32,017 nt of DNA from a virus, in the IMG/VR virus record IMGVR_UViG_3300033571_000946, positions 1 through 32,017 of that record; one strand, given 5' to 3'. Below are positions 12,735 to 20,431 of this stretch, piece by piece; the stretch's first letter is position 1; each line of letters opens with the position of its first letter. The position numbers were made by a program, and so were the translations under genes. The notes below the pieces were generated by a model. That model worked only from the letters and a program-made list of their open reading frames with translations. It was not told where the DNA came from and searched no databases.

Positions 12735-14815
12735 TATGCGCCCACCCAGACCGCGCCAGAAGTGCGCTCATAAGCCTTGATTGCGTCTACGATTGCTTGA
12801 CCAATAGTTGCGCCTGAGCCAACTCCGCCGTTTACTGCGATGTTGAAAGTTGTCTGTTGAGTGGAACGATTGTAAAGTGATTCGGTGCCAGTTGTGGCGA
12901 TCTGACTTGAAAGCTGACCGAACTCAGCGAAGCCTGCGTTGATGTTTGATAGAGCGCCAGCACCACCAGCAACAAGCGCCGAAGCCAAGCTTGCGCCAGC
13001 CATCGGTCCCGCGTTGATTACCTGCTGAAGCAGGGCAGGATCTAGTCCCATACCAGCTAGCTGTCGAACATTGGCAGTAAAGCTACGAAGTTTGACCAGC
13101 AACTTATCCATGTTGCGCGCGATTGAGTTAGTAGATCCACCCAGCTGAGTCAGATCAAACGCGCCAAGAATAGTGCTTTTGATTCCAGCAAAAGTAGATT
13201 TGACTGAATCAAGGAACGAGTTGTAAACTCTTTCTCTTTCAGCAAGCGCATCAGCTTCAGCTTGGGCAGCTGCTAGTTGTGCTTGTCTAAGGTCTTCAGA
13301 AGCTTGGGCAGCGTCAGCGCTGGCTTGCGCAGCAGCTTCGGCAGCAGCTTTTTGTCCTACCGCAGATTTGTTGTATGCGTTAGTAATGTTAGTAATTGCC
13401 TTAGCGCCATTTTTAGAAATACGGGCTAGAGCTTGATTAGCTGCTTTGGCTGGCTTAGAACTTGTAGCGATCCAAGCAGAGACTTCCTTGCTCAGACCAG
13501 CGTTGCCTAGTTTGGTCGCTCTAATACCAGCGTTTGTGACTGCCTTACCATTTTTATTTGCTGCTGCTATAAGTGCTGGTAAACCAGTCTGCGCAGTTCT
13601 AGCGGTAGCACCTTGTTTGTTGCCAGTAGGAGTGATACCAGTTCCGTCATCAACACCATTGAGATTGCCACCACCGATTTTTTGGAATCTCTGTTGAGCG
13701 TTAGCAGCTAGCTTCGCAGCGTTGGCATCTATCTTGTTGTAAAGCTCTGTAACAAAGCCGTTATACCTAGTAAAGAACGATCCGACCTGAGCGCCAGCAC
13801 CAGCGAAGTCTCCGCTAAAGATCATGCCTAGAGTTTTACCCGCGTCACCAGCCACCCAAATAAGTTGAGATAGACCGATCATTACTGTCTCGATCAGTTT
13901 TAGTAAGCCAGTAAAAATACCAGAACTGTCAATCTGACCCCACACGCTTGCGATAGTGTCACCGAAAGCCATAACCGAACCAGACATCTCTAGCCAAGCT
14001 TCACCAACCTCAGTTGTCGGATCAGTAAGATCCTCAAAGAAACCTTGAATCTGTGGTGTAATCTCTACGATGTAATTAGAGAACTCTGTGAACATAGGCA
14101 GGACAGCAGTACCGATGGATTCACCGATCTCACCAAAGGCAATAGACATCTTTGTTGAGGCAGTAGCAGTAGCCTCGGCAGTTCCACCAACCTGAGCTTC
14201 GATGGCAGAAAGGATGAACTCCTGAGCCTTTAGGGTATTCCCAGACTCCACCATTGTTTTGATAAGTTCTTTTTCAGAAGCAGTAAAAGTCACACCCGAA
14301 CGGGTTAGTGCGCTGATTCCCTTGATAGGATCCTGAAGCGCCTTACCGAGCTGGACAGCCTTGCTTGCGCCGTCCCCACCAAATACCGCAGCTAGGTCGA
14401 ACGAGGCTTGTGTGGCGCGGTCAAAGGCTCCACCAGCCACATCAGCGGTAGCAGCTAGATCCTTGAAGCTGAGTAGCTTCGCCTGCGTTGCCTTGATGAC
14501 TTCATCGTCAGCGCCTAATACAAATTTGTTAGTGTCGGCATAAGCTTTGAGTCTGTCTGTGACTACCGAAGTTTGATCGCCAAAGATCCCCATAGAATGA
14601 GCAACTTGGTCAAGTCTGTTATTGGCTACCTGAGCTTCTTCAGCCATCTTCGCGAATCTGACAGCTACCACACCGACAGCCAGAGCAGCAGCAGCAGCAA
14701 TAGTGGCAACTCTTAGACCACGCTTGATCGAGCTACCGAACTTTTGGAATTGAGATTGAGCCTGTGTTAGACCTCTGTTATTGAACGAGCTAACAATAGG
14801 GATGTTGATTGCCAT
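12734..14815 (-). CDS. Tail tape measure protein (693 aa)
   Basis: This is the longest gene, in the expected place between the tail chaperones and minor tail proteins. Hydrophobic helix at about 37-55 (IAAAAALAVGVVAV), long helical stretches, and an Ala/Gln-rich coiled coil at about 485-530 are all typical. At roughly 0.15 nm per residue it would set a tail near 100 nm, so a siphovirus morphology is inferred. No peptidase or lytic domain is visible. Confidence 0.9.
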   Translation of the reverse strand: MAINIPIVSSFNNRGLTQAQSQFQKFGSSIKRGLRVATIAAAAALAVGVVAVRFAKMAEEAQVANNRLDQVAHSMGIFGDQTSVVTDRLKAYADTNKFVLGADDEVIKATQAKLLSFKDLAATADVAGGAFDRATQASFDLAAVFGGDGASKAVQLGKALQDPIKGISALTRSGVTFTASEKELIKTMVESGNTLKAQEFILSAIEAQVGGTAEATATASTKMSIAFGEIGESIGTAVLPMFTEFSNYIVEITPQIQGFFEDLTDPTTEVGEAWLEMSGSVMAFGDTIASVWGQIDSSGIFTGLLKLIETVMIGLSQLIWVAGDAGKTLGMIFSGDFAGAGAQVGSFFTRYNGFVTELYNKIDANAAKLAANAQQRFQKIGGGNLNGVDDGTGITPTGNKQGATARTAQTGLPALIAAANKNGKAVTNAGIRATKLGNAGLSKEVSAWIATSSKPAKAANQALARISKNGAKAITNITNAYNKSAVGQKAAAEAAAQASADAAQASEDLRQAQLAAAQAEADALAERERVYNSFLDSVKSTFAGIKSTILGAFDLTQLGGSTNSIARNMDKLLVKLRSFTANVRQLAGMGLDPALLQQVINAGPMAGASLASALVAGGAGALSNINAGFAEFGQLSSQIATTGTESLYNRSTQQTTFNIAVNGGVGSGATIGQAIVDAIKAYERTSGAVWVGA

Positions 14816-15403
14816 TTACTCTAGCTTCCTATTCACAGTTTGAGCATACTTATCTAATACCAGTTGAGATCCGCTCTCAATGCTTTTACGCTTAGAGAAC
14901 ACCGCTTTGAACGCGAATCTTCCTGGACTTTTACCAACGCGTTCTTCTAGAACTTTGATAAAGTTATCTCCTTGCCCATTGAGAGCAATAGATCCGTCTC
15001 CGCGCTGAGTTCCTCTTATACCCGTATTTCTAATCTTAGACCTAGAGCGCGCAAGCCTTCTTCTAATACCAGCTAGTTCGGCATACTCGAATCCAAGTTG
15101 ATCTTTGTTAGAGGCTACGATCTTGATAATGGGATAACTACGCTGTCCGCGCTTACGCTCGACAGTTCTTAGGCTCACAGAAGTCGTAACGCTTTTTACG
15201 CCACCCCATCGTGTCGGACCATTATGGTTCATCCCACTCATGGGCGCGATAGACGGCGTATTCATACGCACATTAGAGATAGCACCTGAAGCTGTCACCA
15301 CGCTGCGTATCTCTTTACGCATCGCCTTGATAGAGTCAGGCTCAACTTGTTTGAGTATCTTGATGGTTTCTTCTAAACCTTCAACTCTTACTTTTGGATC
15401 CAC
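14816..15403 (-). CDS. Probable HK97 gp10-like head-tail / tail completion protein (195 aa)
   Basis: The start (KVRVEGLEETIKILKQVEPD) and the helix that follows recall HK97 gp10-type proteins. A basic stretch with RRRLARSRSK lies at about 113-122. Its place, between the tail chaperones and the tape measure, is unusual because gp10-like genes normally precede the tail tube gene. The assignment is moderate; a tape-measure-associated tail protein is the alternative. Confidence 0.5.
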   Translation of the reverse strand: MDPKVRVEGLEETIKILKQVEPDSIKAMRKEIRSVVTASGAISNVRMNTPSIAPMSGMNHNGPTRWGGVKSVTTSVSLRTVERKRGQRSYPIIKIVASNKDQLGFEYAELAGIRRRLARSRSKIRNTGIRGTQRGDGSIALNGQGDNFIKVLEERVGKSPGRFAFKAVFSKRKSIESGSQLVLDKYAQTVNRKLE

Positions 15404-15434
15404 ACGACACCGCCTTGTCTTATTGTAGCGCAGA

Positions 15435-15468
15435 CAAAAATAGACCCTCTGCCTAAACAGAGAGTCTA
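15435..15468 (-). terminator. Leftward intrinsic terminator after the tail chaperones
   Basis: Bases 15441-15451 and 15458-15468 form an 11-bp stem with one mismatch and a 6-nt loop. Leftward, it is followed by A and five T (15440-15436 region). The stop codon of the frameshifted chaperone (15468-15466) lies within the stem. It would lower transcription of the tape measure relative to the abundant tube protein. Confidence 0.75.
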
Positions 15469-15866
15469 CCTTTGTATGTTTTTAGCGACGAGCCAGCGGT
15501 GCATTGTCCAAAGCATACGATCTGATTGTTCAAGTAGAACGCTTGGTGCGATACCAGATTCTACTGCGATCGCAGCCACAAACCAATGTGCCGAACGATC
15601 GCCCAGAGCTTTGATGCCTACGCTTTTGGGTCTTCCGTAGCACCCACAGTTTCAACTGAGTCAAGCCAAGCTTCGTAATCAGCTGTCGTTTGCTTCCTTC
15701 GCATTTCAGAATGCCAAGCTAGGAACAACAACCAACTCATTCTTGGTTCTTCTAGTTTCGCGATCGAGATGTTGAACTTATCCTCGAAAGCAACCATGTC
15801 ACCAGCCGAAACTGGTATGTCGCGGGATGTGCCGTCAGTAAATTCGATTCGTAGGGTGATCTTCAT
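15466..15866 (-). CDS. Tail assembly chaperone long form by -1 frameshift (133 aa)
   Basis: After 81 codons of the short chaperone, ribosomes can slip -1 on CCCAAAA (15630-15624, zero-frame codons CCA AAA) and read 52 further codons to TAG at 15468-15466. The extension is a sensible protein: it reads SVGIKALGDRSAHWFVAAIA at first, then VLLEQSDRMLWTMHRWLVA, the type of segment found in the second frame of siphovirus chaperones (lambda gpGT logic). The long form binds tape measure and tube protein during tail assembly. Confidence 0.85.
15618..15866 (-). CDS. Tail assembly chaperone short form, gpG-like (82 aa)
   Basis: The frame ends at TAG 15620-15618, only two codons after the slip site. It starts with a beta hairpin (KITLRIEFTDGTS) and then has a helical part with the conserved tryptophans (SWLLFLAWHSEMRR). 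It lies directly between the tail tube and tape measure genes, the fixed position of this family. It coats the tape measure before the tube assembles. Confidence 0.88.
   Translation of the reverse strand: MKITLRIEFTDGTSRDIPVSAGDMVAFEDKFNISIAKLEEPRMSWLLFLAWHSEMRRKQTTADYEAWLDSVETVGATEDPKA
15624..15630 (-). promoter_or_regulatory. Programmed -1 frameshift slippery heptamer CCCAAAA
   Basis: The heptamer is of canonical X XXY YYZ form in the correct phase (C CCA AAA). It lies two codons before the zero-frame stop, and the -1 frame stays open for 52 codons. Confidence 0.88.
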
Positions 15867-15875
15867 TTTCTATCC

Positions 15876-16286
15876 TTATGCTGTTGCGCTGGTTACGGAA
15901 CCAGAGGTTGGGTATGAAACGGAGAATGTTGCCAAGTCTCCGACTGCGCCAGTAATTGGGGAAATACTGTTTACAAGAACATTAGCGGTCCATACTGGGT
16001 TAGTCGCTGAAGTAGCTGTTCCGTTCGGCTTTAGGGTAACAGTTGCGATAGATCCCAGTAGCGGGTTCAATAGACTCGCGATTGCGCCAGCTGCGTAGTC
16101 TTGGTGAAAGTCCAAAGAAACTGTTCCAGACTTTAGTCCGCCAACTACTTCTGTGAATCCACCTGATCCGAAGTCGGTTACATCTACATCAGCAGCGGTC
16201 AATTCAAGTGTTGCCTGAGCAACGCTGTCTGAGATGTTGGTGCCGTTGAGTGTGACATTGGTTGCTGTCACTACATATTTTGCCAT
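15876..16286 (-). CDS. Major tail (tube) protein (136 aa)
   Basis: This is a compact beta-rich protein starting KYVVTATNVTLNGTNISDSV, with repeated Val/Thr strands and the phrase FTEVVGGLKSGTVSLDFHQD typical of small siphovirus tube proteins. It lies just upstream of the chaperones, separated by nine bases. It forms stacked hexameric rings around the tape measure. Confidence 0.88.
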   Translation of the reverse strand: MAKYVVTATNVTLNGTNISDSVAQATLELTAADVDVTDFGSGGFTEVVGGLKSGTVSLDFHQDYAAGAIASLLNPLLGSIATVTLKPNGTATSATNPVWTANVLVNSISPITGAVGDLATFSVSYPTSGSVTSATA

Positions 16287-16309
16287 TTGTTTTCCTTACT
16301 AATTAGTTT

Positions 16310-16717
16310 TTATGTTGTGTACACGACTACATCGAACTCGGCTGCTAAATAAGTTTGTTCAGCTATCGAGGTTTGTCCGTAGTTTCTCATTGAGACCACC
16401 CGCAGATCTTGGATTAGACCCGTAAGTGTTCTGTTCGATTCTATCGCAAGTTTGACGGATGATGAACCTGTGCCTGCGCAGTAAAGATCTAGAAGTCTTT
16501 GAGCTTGTCTTTCCGAAGCACGACCGACAATAACTGTGATGACAAAGTTATACTGGTCCAACCCGCGCTGAAAAGCTAAGTCAAAGTCTATTGAGCTGGG
16601 CTGGATAATTGCGACTGGTGGCTGAGGGTTATCAGGAACAGTCTCAGTGGTTCTTAGTCCAGTAATAGTGCTTAGGTTAGCTGCTATACCATCGCGGATC
16701 TCAGCGATGGCTGCCAT
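16310..16717 (-). CDS. Tail terminator protein (135 aa)
   Basis: The size and pattern (an N-terminal helix with IRDGIAANLSTITGL, a PPVAIIQP strand, then a helix-rich core) fit gpU-like tail terminator proteins, which cap the tube and bind the head connector. The position between head-tail connector and tube protein agrees. Its start overlaps the connector stop by one base. Confidence 0.78.
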   Translation of the reverse strand: MAAIAEIRDGIAANLSTITGLRTTETVPDNPQPPVAIIQPSSIDFDLAFQRGLDQYNFVITVIVGRASERQAQRLLDLYCAGTGSSSVKLAIESNRTLTGLIQDLRVVSMRNYGQTSIAEQTYLAAEFDVVVYTT

Positions 16718-17322
16718 TACGCGAACCTAACTCTACGGAATGGCGATACTAGCGCCTGAACATCTGGGTCAATTCGACTAATTCTCATTACGCCTAGATC
16801 GCCAACACCAGCGACACCTAGCGGTGAATCGTAGCGCTTGAACTGGCGCTGGGCAAGCATAAGGGTTGCCTGCTTGATTGCGATAGGAACTGCTGACCAA
16901 CCAAATGTTCCGACAATCTCGACAGTCGCTTCGCCACCGAAGACAGGGAATAGGAAATCGTCAATGGCGCGAATCTGTGTGTAAGGTGTGACGATACCGC
17001 CAGCTCGCCCGTTCAATGGCTCTAGTTGATAGTCGGTACTTGCCCAAGTCGTATCAAAGCCTTCGCCGTCTGAAGAAGTTTTGATGGTGGTAATAGAAAT
17101 GATGTCATCTGTCTCACAAACATAACTATCGTTCGGCACAAACACGCGTGTCACAGCGGTCCCACCCGTGCTGTAAAACACACGCTCGCAGAAACCATCG
17201 AGCTGGCGTGAGGCAGCTTCGATAGAAGTTTCTAGTAAAGCGTCATCGACAGTATCCTGCGCTGGTATGCGCATTACTGCTTTGAGTTCGCTTAGGCTGG
17301 CGTAACCATTAGTTATTGCCAT
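16717..17322 (-). CDS. Head-tail connector / adaptor protein, HK97 gp6-like (201 aa)
   Basis: The N-terminus reads YASLSELKAVMRIP, with helices containing LLETSIEAASRQLDGFCERVF. The C-terminal part ends with a helix and basic residues. This is the DNA-packaging adaptor family (gp6/gp15-like) that forms a ring under the portal. It resumes the normal head-to-tail order after the inserted sugar cassette, whose last gene overlaps its start by 14 bases. Confidence 0.82.
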   Translation of the reverse strand: MAITNGYASLSELKAVMRIPAQDTVDDALLETSIEAASRQLDGFCERVFYSTGGTAVTRVFVPNDSYVCETDDIISITTIKTSSDGEGFDTTWASTDYQLEPLNGRAGGIVTPYTQIRAIDDFLFPVFGGEATVEIVGTFGWSAVPIAIKQATLMLAQRQFKRYDSPLGVAGVGDLGVMRISRIDPDVQALVSPFRRVRFA

Positions 17323-18076
17323 TTTTCCTCACAAGTTCTTCGTTGTATTTTAGTAAAGCGTTAGTTGCGGTTGGCGTATTGCTACCTGTGTCAGCCCACT
17401 TAGCCCAAGCGTAAATGTCTTTCGGGATACATTTGCTGGTCGCGCCTCTACTGTCTTCGTAGATGAAACTCCAACCTAGTTCCATTCTAGGGTCATCGCC
17501 GTAGACGATCTCTCTAATGGTGTAGTAATCCACGCCGTTAGCCTCACACGCGTCAAATAGTTCCTGAGCCTGAAGCAGCTTGAAGAAGATCGCTCTATTC
17601 TCTGAGAGCTTTACTACCTCAGCTTCTTTGATTGTTAGCTGTCGGATGTTGATGTTGGAGTTGTAGATTGTGGCATAAAGGTTGATAACCTTCCTGCGGT
17701 CTTCAGGATCTCCGCCTAGAACTATGAAAGGTGGCTGGCTAACTTTAGATACTGAGTGGTTGATCGTCTCGCCGATGTATTCAGGCTGGAATACGATTCT
17801 TTTTTTGTATTTCTCTTTTAGGTAGTCAATGAATCCGACATTACAGGTACTCCTGATAACAAACAGCTTCGCATCCGTGTCTCGAATAACTGCCTCTACT
17901 TCTGAGCAATCCAGCTCTGTCCCGTTCCAAGGTGTTGGCACAGCAACAAAAACAAAGTCGCAACCAGTTAGATTTTCTGAGGGTCCAGCGTATTTGTCAA
18001 AGATCTTCGCTTCTGGAAACTGGCTAGACATATGCTTGCCCAGCACTCCGAAACCCGCTATACCGACACTAAACAT
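17309..18076 (-). CDS. Short UDP-sugar / nucleotide-sugar dehydrogenase-like protein (255 aa)
   Basis: An N-terminal NAD-binding site (VGIAGFGVLGKH, 4-15) is followed by VAVPTPW, FQPEYIGE (96-103) and EVVKLSENR (153-161). SKCIPKD (214-220) carries the catalytic cysteine C216 of the UDP-glucose/GDP-mannose dehydrogenase family. The protein stops soon after that motif, so the usual C-terminal substrate domain is missing (about 400 residues is normal). It may oxidise a sugar nucleotide, or act in a reduced form known from other phages. It is the last gene of the sugar cassette; GAGAAAGGAACGG precedes its ATG. Confidence 0.78.
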   Translation of the reverse strand: MFSVGIAGFGVLGKHMSSQFPEAKIFDKYAGPSENLTGCDFVFVAVPTPWNGTELDCSEVEAVIRDTDAKLFVIRSTCNVGFIDYLKEKYKKRIVFQPEYIGETINHSVSKVSQPPFIVLGGDPEDRRKVINLYATIYNSNINIRQLTIKEAEVVKLSENRAIFFKLLQAQELFDACEANGVDYYTIREIVYGDDPRMELGWSFIYEDSRGATSKCIPKDIYAWAKWADTGSNTPTATNALLKYNEELVRKNGNN

Positions 18077-18115
18077 AATTCCGTTCCTTTCTCTTTTGGT
18101 TTGAGCATACCCAGT

Positions 18116-18538
18116 CTATCGTCTGAAGGTCATACGCTCTTTGATTATTGTAGAACTAATTCCCTCTGTGTAAGGGATGTAAGCCAGCCCGATCCCGCGC
18201 TGGTCTAGCCAGTCTTGGGTAAAGCCCATTTGTTTGTAGTAATCCTTACGCGCCCAATCGGATCCGATAATAACCATGTCAGGATCTACGGCGAGTATGG
18301 CTGGCTTGCTATCAGCCCCACCGATGTTTGGTATAACTCTTTCAACAAAGCGACAGGACAATAGAACCTCGCGCCGATCTGCGAAAGAGATAACTGGTGG
18401 CTTGCCCTTATACGCCTCAATAAACTCATCTGTGTTTAGTGATACCACAACGCTTCCGAACTCAGCGCACCTAGCTAGAAACCGCGTATGACCTGCGTGA
18501 AATAGGTCAAAGGTTCCGCCTGTATAAACTAGTCCCAA
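18116..18538 (-). CDS. Cytidylyltransferase-like nucleotidyltransferase, TagD/HldE type (140 aa)
   Basis: The signature TGGTFDLFHAGH (H14-x-G-H17) at the N-terminus and ISSTIIKER at the C-terminus define the small cytidylyltransferase family (glycerol-3-phosphate cytidylyltransferase, ADP-heptose synthase half). It joins CTP or another nucleotide to a phosphorylated sugar or polyol. The size is right for a full domain. Its start overlaps the glycosyltransferase stop by 10 bases. It probably makes an activated donor for the neighbouring transferases. Confidence 0.87.
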   Translation of the reverse strand: MGLVYTGGTFDLFHAGHTRFLARCAEFGSVVVSLNTDEFIEAYKGKPPVISFADRREVLLSCRFVERVIPNIGGADSKPAILAVDPDMVIIGSDWARKDYYKQMGFTQDWLDQRGIGLAYIPYTEGISSTIIKERMTFRR

Positions 18539-19176
18539 CTGTTATCCCTTCTAACCTTTAGAGACCAGTTGCCCTCAGAGTAATCATCATTGACAACCTT
18601 AGTATTGAACAATCGGTTATTCGCTTGAAAGGTTTTGTTGTTTTTGTCTTGGTAGCCTGATTTGAGTGTAGAACTATTTTCATGGTGGATCTTAGCTTCT
18701 ATGTGGTTTATTACGAAGCCAGCATTTTCAATACGGCGCTGATAATCATCATCGTCAAAATACAGCGGGTAAAGTCTTTCATCATAAAGCCCTACTTCGG
18801 ATACCACTTTCTCACCGAGAACTATGGCTGACCAACTTGGCACTATGTCTAAAAAATTGAGCGTGTTTCTATTCGCGTCTTCCGCGATCTTCATTAGAGA
18901 CCCAGCCTCAAACCAAGCGTCATCGTTGATAAGCAACCAATACGGCGCGTGTGGCGTGGACTTGACGATTAGATTCCAAGCGCCAACTAGCCCTAACCCG
19001 TAGGGAACTTCTATGTGCCAAAGATTCTCCACGAGATCAGGTTTCTTTGGTTGCCAAGTTTTGGTGCCTGAGTTATTGACAATGACCAAGTCTTCAACTG
19101 GATAATCTATCGAGTCTAGTAATCTGTTAGCTAGATCGAAACGATTGAGTGTGGCGAAGCCAATAACAGGAATCAA
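18529..19176 (-). CDS. GT-A fold glycosyltransferase (215 aa)
   Basis: The protein starts with IPVIGFATLNRFDLANRLL, then VIVNNSG, and carries a metal/nucleotide-binding NDDAW motif (about 84-88) and a later acidic run YFDDDDY. These are features of family 2-like GT-A glycosyltransferases. A TTG start at 19176 is chosen because it forms a TTGA overlap with the upstream stop. An upstream ATG at 19218 would overlap the neighbour by 46 bases. The acceptor is unknown; the virion surface is one candidate. Confidence 0.82.
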   Translation of the reverse strand: MIPVIGFATLNRFDLANRLLDSIDYPVEDLVIVNNSGTKTWQPKKPDLVENLWHIEVPYGLGLVGAWNLIVKSTPHAPYWLLINDDAWFEAGSLMKIAEDANRNTLNFLDIVPSWSAIVLGEKVVSEVGLYDERLYPLYFDDDDYQRRIENAGFVINHIEAKIHHENSSTLKSGYQDKNNKTFQANNRLFNTKVVNDDYSEGNWSLKVRRDNSWD

Positions 19177-20366
19177 GCCAGTAGCCTGTTTAGAGTGGGC
19201 AGCCAATACTTCTGCCAAACATTCTCGACATCGAACTCTTTAGCGAAGTCAATAGATACCTGAGACACACCGCGTTCTTCAGCGTAGGCAAGCTCTAGTG
19301 CGTTTACGATTGACGGAATGTTCGGGGTCTGCCACCAAGCGTTCTGTCCACTATCCCAAGCTGGTGTGCCATCGACTACCCAACCATCTTCGCTGATTAG
19401 ATCCGCGCTCGCAGCCCAGTTAGAACCAATTACTCTAGTTCCGCAGGCTTGCGCTTCCATAGTTGGCACACCAAAGCCCTCGCCGTAAGAAGTTGCCAAC
19501 AGGACATCGAACGCCGTATAGAACGCTGCTAGATCCTTATGAGATAACCCAAAGCGGTAGTCGTTGGGATCGGGAAAGCAAACTGCGTCTTCTGGTATAC
19601 CCAAGCTCATTAGCAAACTGGGCAAGTTCCAACCGCCAGATCTGCCCAGCGGATCCGTGTGAAGATAAAGAACTGCGTCAGGGTGTTTTTTATGAAAGAT
19701 AGAGAACGCCATAATGTTCTCGCTGAAGGCTTTCCTATGAACCATACCGCTGGCTTTATTGGCAGCCACCATGCCCACCACAAACTTGTCTTTACTAGCC
19801 ATAAGATCGCGAGCGCTCTTGCCGTTAGACAGTTCATAAGTTGGCTTCATAACTTTGGTATCTATCGCGTGAGGAACATATTCACACTCGATCCCTAGTT
19901 TCTCAATCTGGCGCACTCCGTTAGGTGCCATCGCAATAGGCGTGACATTTGGCTTACGCAGAAACGCTTCGACTTCGGGTGGCATTGTCACATGGTCGAG
20001 AGGAACCCAAGCGCCGATCTTACGCAGCTTGTCATACTGCTTGGACTTCATAACCCAGACATCGTAAAGGCTGATAAACACATCACTTAGTTCGGGAAAC
20101 TTAGAGATAAACATTTGATGATCGTTCGGCGCGACATCGTTGCTGTAAAGATCTAACCCGCGAGGGAAATGTTTTACCTTGCCATATGGTGTCCTAATCG
20201 TGTTGATTGTTCCCTCTAACCCGTAGTTAGAAAGCATGGCTACTTCAGCACCATCGCGAACTAGGCGATCTACAAGAAGTTTCACTTGTTGCCCATAACC
20301 AGTTGGCGCATCATAGGAATTAGACCAGACACTTATTGCGCCTGTTAGTTTCTCTTTTTTATTCAT
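19173..20366 (-). CDS. GT-B fold glycosyltransferase, GT4-like (397 aa)
   Basis: The C-terminal half has the nucleotide-sugar site of GT4 enzymes: SYGEGFGVPTMEAQACGTRV, with the E-x7-E pair, followed by the S/A-rich turn. The N-terminal half includes GYGQQVKLLV, the usual glycine-rich acceptor loop. Full length is present. It is the first gene after the major capsid terminator, and heads the four-gene sugar cassette. Confidence 0.88.
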   Translation of the reverse strand: MNKKEKLTGAISVWSNSYDAPTGYGQQVKLLVDRLVRDGAEVAMLSNYGLEGTINTIRTPYGKVKHFPRGLDLYSNDVAPNDHQMFISKFPELSDVFISLYDVWVMKSKQYDKLRKIGAWVPLDHVTMPPEVEAFLRKPNVTPIAMAPNGVRQIEKLGIECEYVPHAIDTKVMKPTYELSNGKSARDLMASKDKFVVGMVAANKASGMVHRKAFSENIMAFSIFHKKHPDAVLYLHTDPLGRSGGWNLPSLLMSLGIPEDAVCFPDPNDYRFGLSHKDLAAFYTAFDVLLATSYGEGFGVPTMEAQACGTRVIGSNWAASADLISEDGWVVDGTPAWDSGQNAWWQTPNIPSIVNALELAYAEERGVSQVSIDFAKEFDVENVWQKYWLPTLNRLLA

Positions 20367-20380
20367 GGCTCAACAATAGC

Positions 20381-20414
20381 AAAATCCCTGCCAATCGCAA
20401 GGACTGACAGGGAT
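20381..20414 (-). terminator. Leftward terminator after the major capsid gene
   Basis: ATCCCTG (20384-20390) pairs with CAGGGAT (20408-20414), and leftward the stem runs into four T (20384-20381). It lies 18 bases after the capsid stop codon. It probably lets capsid message exceed that of the sugar cassette. Confidence 0.68.
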
Positions 20415-20431
20415 CCGCTTACTACTAGGGT

